NCBI RefSeq assembly: GCF_001039355.2
Contig: NW_019775867.1
Location: 76,209 to 140,208, forward strand
Direction of reading: 5' to 3'
Source: Lingula anatina
Lineage: Eukaryota > Brachiopoda > Lingulata > Lingulida > Lingulidae
Length of the DNA stretch: 64,000 nucleotides
A model generated the notes under the pieces. The model was not told the DNA's origin. It ran no database searches and was given only the letters and a program-made list of their open reading frames with translations. Made by a program: the position numbers and the translations under genes. Positions within the stretch are counted from its first letter, which is position 1. Every line of letters starts with the position of its first letter. Positions 61,401 through 64,000 of the stretch are shown piece after piece.

Positions 61401-62874
61401 TTCGGCTTCGCATCTTACACCACTCAACGTCACACTTCCGGCACAATTCTGACCAATGCTGATCTCCTCCGGTACTCCTTATTAGGCTATTCTTGATCCC
61501 TCTCCTCTATCTGGAGGTATGTTCCTTCCCAAAAAGAATTCTCAACTTTTCGGGTAAGGTAATATAACTTAATTAAGATGCACTAAAAAATAGATAATTA
61601 TTTACCACCAGAAAGTGACTTAGGAAGTAGTATTAAATATCCTACAATATATGAGGGACAAGGATAAAAGCCGATAAGGATAAAAGCCCGAAGGTTGGAG
61701 TTTTGAAAATTACATTATACCCAGGAGTCTGGGAGATGTAATTTTGAAAAAATCGTTGGATTTACACAATTTAAAATATTAATTGAGTTTTAAGAGACGA
61801 AATTTTCAAGTTTTTACCATAAGAGTTTTTACATGTACATCATCTTGACATTTTGTTTATTTTTTCTTTATAAGATTCCAGCTACCATAGGTTGAGCACT
61901 TTCTTTCAAGTGAATTGAACATATATATATATATATATATATTTGATTTCCTTGATGTATTATTTACACACTTATGAATGACCTAGCACCACGTCTGCAT
62001 GTACATATTGGGTGCATTCTGAACATGTTGATCTGCAGACTAACTGATCCATGAAAACAATGCTGCAAAATACCCTAATCAACTCCTATCTTGTATGCAT
62101 CATCTTTCCAGAGGCACAGCAATTAAATCTTAGCTTCACTTTGATCAGGTGTAGGGAATAAGGCAAACATCAGCATATAAATGAATTGCACCCTGATTGA
62201 AGTGGAACTGAGATTTAATAGCTGTGCCCCTGCAGGGATGGCGCACGTGGGAGGCAGGAAGTCCTCTAGGGAATTATGCGCATTTCTGATAATTGGATTA
62301 ACCATATTTGATCAGCGGACCACTTTGTCCCTAGGTCAACTTGTTCTGAAAGTGCCTTTTGTCATTTTGCACCAAATGGATGGACTTGACTCATATTGTT
62401 CCTTTTTGCATCTTAGAAAATGTTGGTGGACTATTACCAAGATAAACCAGATATGATCAACTTCAGGGAGTTCTGGCTGCATCAAACGACATATGCAGAC
62501 AAACTGAAAGTAAGAATTAACAGATTTTCATTTCCACTGCAGCCTGTAAAATATGAATGGGTCTTTTTCACCATTATTATCCTTTGAATATTGTATAGTA
62601 GGAAGTTTTTATTTCTGTTTGAAGAATGATGAAGTACATGAATATTTTGATTATTTGTTAAAATTATCCAAGTTCATGGCATGTAGTTTAATGTTTACAT
62701 TTTTATGCTGTTGCTAAGGTGTTTGATTATAAAGAAAGAATGTTTTTGTTTTAGTTAGGTGTTTAATTATAAAGAATGTTTTTCTTGTTTTAGTTATCCA
62801 TGGCTAGGAAGTTTCCAAAAGACCAATCAGATGGAAGATTCCTTGAGTACATTGACAATCTTCTTCTCAGATAA
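43403..62874 (+). CDS. MPND: MPN (JAMM) domain-containing protein MPND, 14 exons
   Basis: Exons: 43403-43478, 44996-45201, 49284-49430, 49771-49848, 49989-50118, 50451-50508, 51638-51734, 52344-52416, 53328-53404, 55143-55302, 55509-55579, 58781-58870, 62417-62509, 62794-62874; 1,437 nt, 478 aa (human about 471). An acidic N-terminus (27-64) precedes a RAMA domain (about 65-169: FSADLQPNGKIWWPEG, FNSPSAWAIHCKKMVNPSKK, GCGWAS). A charged linker leads to the MPN domain (about 252-400). JAMM ligands are present: E274 in SEIVGYLGG, H328 and H330 in WYHSH, S338 and D341 in DPSLRD. Thr331 replaces the usual Pro. The human RAMA domain is reported to bind N6-methyladenine DNA; the MPN domain predicts a zinc isopeptidase. 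Exon 3's donor (TCG|GTCGGT) is weak but keeps WASVKYKG in frame; exon 1 has an alternative donor in the same phase. Confidence 0.92.
43819..44044. mobile_element. 226-bp MITE with AGATCGATCT termini (Harbinger-like)
   Basis: Imperfect inverted ends: left CACCCCATTTCCATAGATTT then TTAGATCGATCT; right TTAGATCGATCTAAATCTCT then GGGAAAGCACCC. TTA flanks both sides (43816-43818 and 44045-44047), as for PIF/Harbinger 3-bp target duplications. A partial inverted copy lies at about 63634-63726. It sits in MPND intron 1. Confidence 0.7.
45599..45704. mobile_element. ~106-bp MITE with CTCTCACACGCC inverted ends
   Basis: The left end CGCCTCTCACACGCCTCCC (45599) and right end GGAAGGCGTGTGAGAAGCG (ends about 45704) are inverted repeats with few mismatches. 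The interior contains TTAATTACTGTGCCCCTGCA, also found near 62215. Located in MPND intron 2. Confidence 0.6.
45780..46150 (+). repeat. Dispersed ~350-bp module (copy 1)
   Basis: Contains the ordered blocks TACTGAAAAGTAACATAG, CTGTCTTATTGGTTTGC, AAGGTGTGACTTTGAACTTC and TTGCATCAAAAATGAAGAAA. The same blocks recur in the same order at 51220-51570 and several times at 57680-58620, and inverted fragments near 35390 and 36830. Confidence 0.75.
46736..48290 (+). mobile_element. Non-autonomous TIR element with internal ~130-bp array (copy 3, longest)
   Basis: Ends are ATTGTACCACCAGC (46736-46749) and GCTGGTGGTACAAT (48277-48290), inverted. The 1,555-bp body has no open frame of note. It carries about 3.5 units of a tandem repeat at about 47690-48130 (each with CTCCAAAACTGGCAGAGATA). 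Other copies lie at 33904, 35590 and 53533, with fragments at 57290 and 59763. It is in MPND intron 2. Confidence 0.85.
48300..48375 (+). repeat. Dispersed TTGTCTGTACATTTGACAGC module
   Basis: GATCCTCTAGTTATTTTCTG then CTTTTTGTCTGTACATTTGA and GCTTTACTGCCTTG. The same module occurs at about 44491, 51590, 58378 (plus) and at 33826 and 59262 (minus). Here it directly follows the TIR element, and an inverted copy precedes the one at 33904, so it may be an outer part of the same family. Confidence 0.75.
51220..51570 (+). repeat. Dispersed ~350-bp module (copy 2)
   Basis: Same block order as at 45780-46150, including TTCCATGGGCTTGAAGACTT and TTGCATCAAAAATGAAGAAA. CCCTGTCTTATTGGTTAA is duplicated near 51500. 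It runs almost into the repeat that supplies the acceptor of MPND exon 7. Confidence 0.75.
53021..53048. repeat. (CATA)n microsatellite
   Basis: About seven CATA units, followed shortly by an (AG)n tract near 53058-53071. Confidence 0.9.
53533..54245 (+). mobile_element. Non-autonomous TIR element (copy 4, truncated and diverged)
   Basis: It starts ATTATACTACCAGAGTGGCA, a decayed form of the ATTGTACCACCAGC terminus, and follows the interior of the 46736 copy up to AAAAGTACAACATGGTGGTG. It then breaks off before the internal array. Located in MPND intron 9. Confidence 0.75.
54691..54713. repeat. Poly-G tract
   Basis: About 23 consecutive G bases ending GGCGGC. Similar runs occur at about 24534, 42771 and 56036, and as poly-C at 46239. 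Confidence 0.9.
55580..58780 (+). other. MPND intron 11 with repeats and a coding-like stretch
   Basis: From about 55690 to 56403 the plus strand is less AT-rich and has several overlapping open frames (for example to ITSEKKEYPTDVF at 56403), but no family I recognise and no single continuous frame. A fragment of the ATTGTACCACCAGC family lies at about 57290-57447. Tandem ~250-350-bp modules fill 57680-58620. Confidence 0.5.
57680..58620 (+). repeat. Diverged tandem modules (~250-350 bp, about 3-4 units)
   Basis: Blocks equivalent to GGCATTTTCAAGGTGTGAC, CATTATGTAATATTGCATCA and CTTACAGAAAAG recur at about 57690, 57955, 58190 and 58590. They are related to single modules at 45780 and 51220. 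Divergence is high, so boundaries are approximate. Confidence 0.65.
58871..62416 (+). other. MPND intron 12
   Basis: No other gene recognised. It holds one unknown base (59398), an inverted TTGTCTGTACATTTGACAGC module at 59262-59310, a fragment of the TIR element at 59763-59935, a GC-richer duplicated segment at about 60200-60450, an (AT)n tract at 61921-61942, and a foldback at about 62112-62236. Confidence 0.6.
62112..62236. repeat. Foldback element sharing a core with the 45599 MITE
   Basis: Left arm GAGGCACAGCAATTAAATCT...CACTTTGATCAGGTG (62112-62152) is inverted in CACCCTGATTGAAGTGGAAC...TTTAATAGCTGTGCCCC (about 62190-62234) with several mismatches; the spacer is about 37 bp. GCTGTGCCCCTGCAGGGA is shared with the 45599 element. 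Confidence 0.6.
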
Positions 62875-63633
62875 CTTGCATTATCAGACTACAATAATCT
62901 CATGCACATAACCAGTGAGATGTGACTACTGATATTTTTATATTTAAGAAGAGATATCTCTTGTCACTATTTCAGCCTCTATGAACTTTCCTTGTTAGCA
63001 CCATAAAAAGTAAACATTTTTCTCAAATTCATAAAAATGTTAAGAATTTAAACAACTTTGTCTGAAAACCAGCCTGTTTTAAGGACTCTAGGGAACAATT
63101 TTTGAATTTGTTACACACACCTGAAAGTATGTCCTACCCTTGTGAATAAACAAAAAACCAAAAATGATGTGGTTGTACACCTTTGTTTACATGAAAAAAA
63201 TTGTATAAAAACAACTGGAACTCCTCTTCATAAGCACCCCCATTTTAAGCTCAAGTCAATCACATAATACAGTGTACCTCAGCAGTGTGTAATGTTAATC
63301 TGCCCTTATGCCTACTGCTAAAGTAGGTGAGGAAATAAATAAGGGAGCAAAACATCTCTTGGCAAAAGGATTTTTTATTCGGATTTCCATTGCCAATCAA
63401 AAAAGGGTGAGGAAGTGTCTCGGTAGAGATTGTCCAGGAAATTGAATAATGTGCATTCTCCCATCGATTGTTCTTTTGATGAGATATTACAAGAGGAATA
63501 TGCCATAAACAATATTGATTTCACACCTGCAGGATGATGGGGGCTTACCTTGTTATAATTATTTCAGTTGATAAAGTGTCTTGTTCTTTAATTGACAGTC
63601 GATGCAGCATATATTTCAAAACAAACTATCTGG
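62875..63633. other. 3' flank of MPND, no gene seen
   Basis: Presumed 3' untranslated region and intergenic DNA. A canonical AATAAA at 63145-63150, about 270 nt after the stop, is a plausible polyadenylation signal. Confidence 0.55.
63145..63150 (+). terminator. Candidate polyadenylation signal of MPND
   Basis: AATAAA 271 nt downstream of the TAA at 62872-62874; the first canonical hexamer I find after the stop. Confidence 0.5.
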
Positions 63634-63726
63634 AGGCGGGACAGACGCTTAAGCCGGCTAAGCTGACAGTAATCTAGTGAGACTCCCCACAGGGATAGAT
63701 CGATCTAAAATCTATGGAAATGGGGT
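63634..63726 (-). mobile_element. Partial copy of the AGATCGATCT MITE
   Basis: Reverse complement of about 43819-43912 with few changes, from GGAGGCGGGACAGACGCTTA to CTATGGAAATGGGGT. The other half is absent. Confidence 0.75.
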
Positions 63727-63732
63727 CTTAGT

Positions 63733-63734
<2 letters not shown>

Positions 63735-63777
<43 letters not shown>
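63735..63777. repeat. (AT)n microsatellite
   Basis: About 21 TA dinucleotides immediately after the MITE fragment. The remainder to 64000 shows no recognisable gene. Confidence 0.9.
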
Positions 63778-63780
<3 letters not shown>

Positions 63781-64000
63781 TCCTTTGTGCAACCATAAAA
63801 TGGCCAGGATGCTGTTGGATGCTCAAAGAACACACGGTGATCGCTAAGATCACACAAAGAACATTCAGCCATCACCGAGGAAGCCATGGTTGTGTGAAGT
63901 TTTGAGCATGTTCAAAACAGTAGCAGAGAGAATGCAATGGAGAATGTATGCTGCAAGGTCACTCAAGGGACACAGAGAGGATGCACAATCATCACCTCGG

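Noticed and set aside
1-64000. CRISPR arrays, bacterial operons, rRNA or tRNA genes
   Set aside because: No spacer-separated palindromic repeats, no tRNA cloverleaf or rRNA sequence was seen; spliced genes and TA/8-bp target-site elements show animal nuclear DNA.

Overview
This is animal nuclear DNA: AT-rich, intron-rich and repeat-rich, with two assembly gaps. The gene content (a GRL101-type LDLa/LRR G-protein-coupled receptor, COP9 signalosome subunit 8 and MPN-domain protein MPND) and the GRL101-like architecture point to a marine lophotrochozoan, most likely a mollusc or brachiopod. The sequence alone does not settle the phylum.

Layout. 1-6,380: a decayed Tc1/mariner-like element with terminal inverted repeats, a 29-bp minisatellite, AT-rich sequence without a recognisable gene, and a poly-G-flanked gap. 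6,384-19,590: two direct copies of a ~6.6 kb unit in tandem. They differ by a 141-bp MITE with 8-bp target duplications (only in the first copy), a ~205-bp deletion and several small indels. Each copy carries a frameshifted CXC-tail/PIN-like pseudogene and a 58-bp piece of the CUB exon of the receptor gene downstream. 20,039-20,189: a near-perfect hairpin. 20,887-27,230 (minus): a complete two-exon receptor gene of 1,836 codons: signal peptide, CUB, C-type lectin, LDLa array, LRRs, seven membrane segments. 28,915-31,266 (minus): a proposed three-exon gene for an 84-residue secreted cysteine-rich peptide. 31,432-43,189 (minus): COPS8, seven exons, 190 aa. 43,403-62,874 (plus): MPND, fourteen exons, 478 aa. 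The remainder is dispersed repeats, with a MITE fragment and an (AT)n tract near the end.

Relationships. COPS8 and MPND are divergent, with 213 bp between their start codons, so they probably share a promoter. COPS8 is a PCI-type scaffold subunit of the COP9 signalosome, whose catalytic subunit is a JAMM protease. MPND is itself a JAMM-domain protein with an N-terminal RAMA domain. The proposed cysteine-rich peptide lies 165 bp downstream of COPS8 on the same strand. Introns of COPS8 and MPND hold a TIR-bearing non-autonomous element family with an internal ~130-bp array, a diverged ~250-350-bp repeat family, several MITEs and a fragment of a RecQ-like helicase.

The exon models for COPS8, MPND, the receptor and the peptide were assembled by hand from splice signals, reading phase and protein similarity recalled from memory. 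No alignment or transcript evidence was available.
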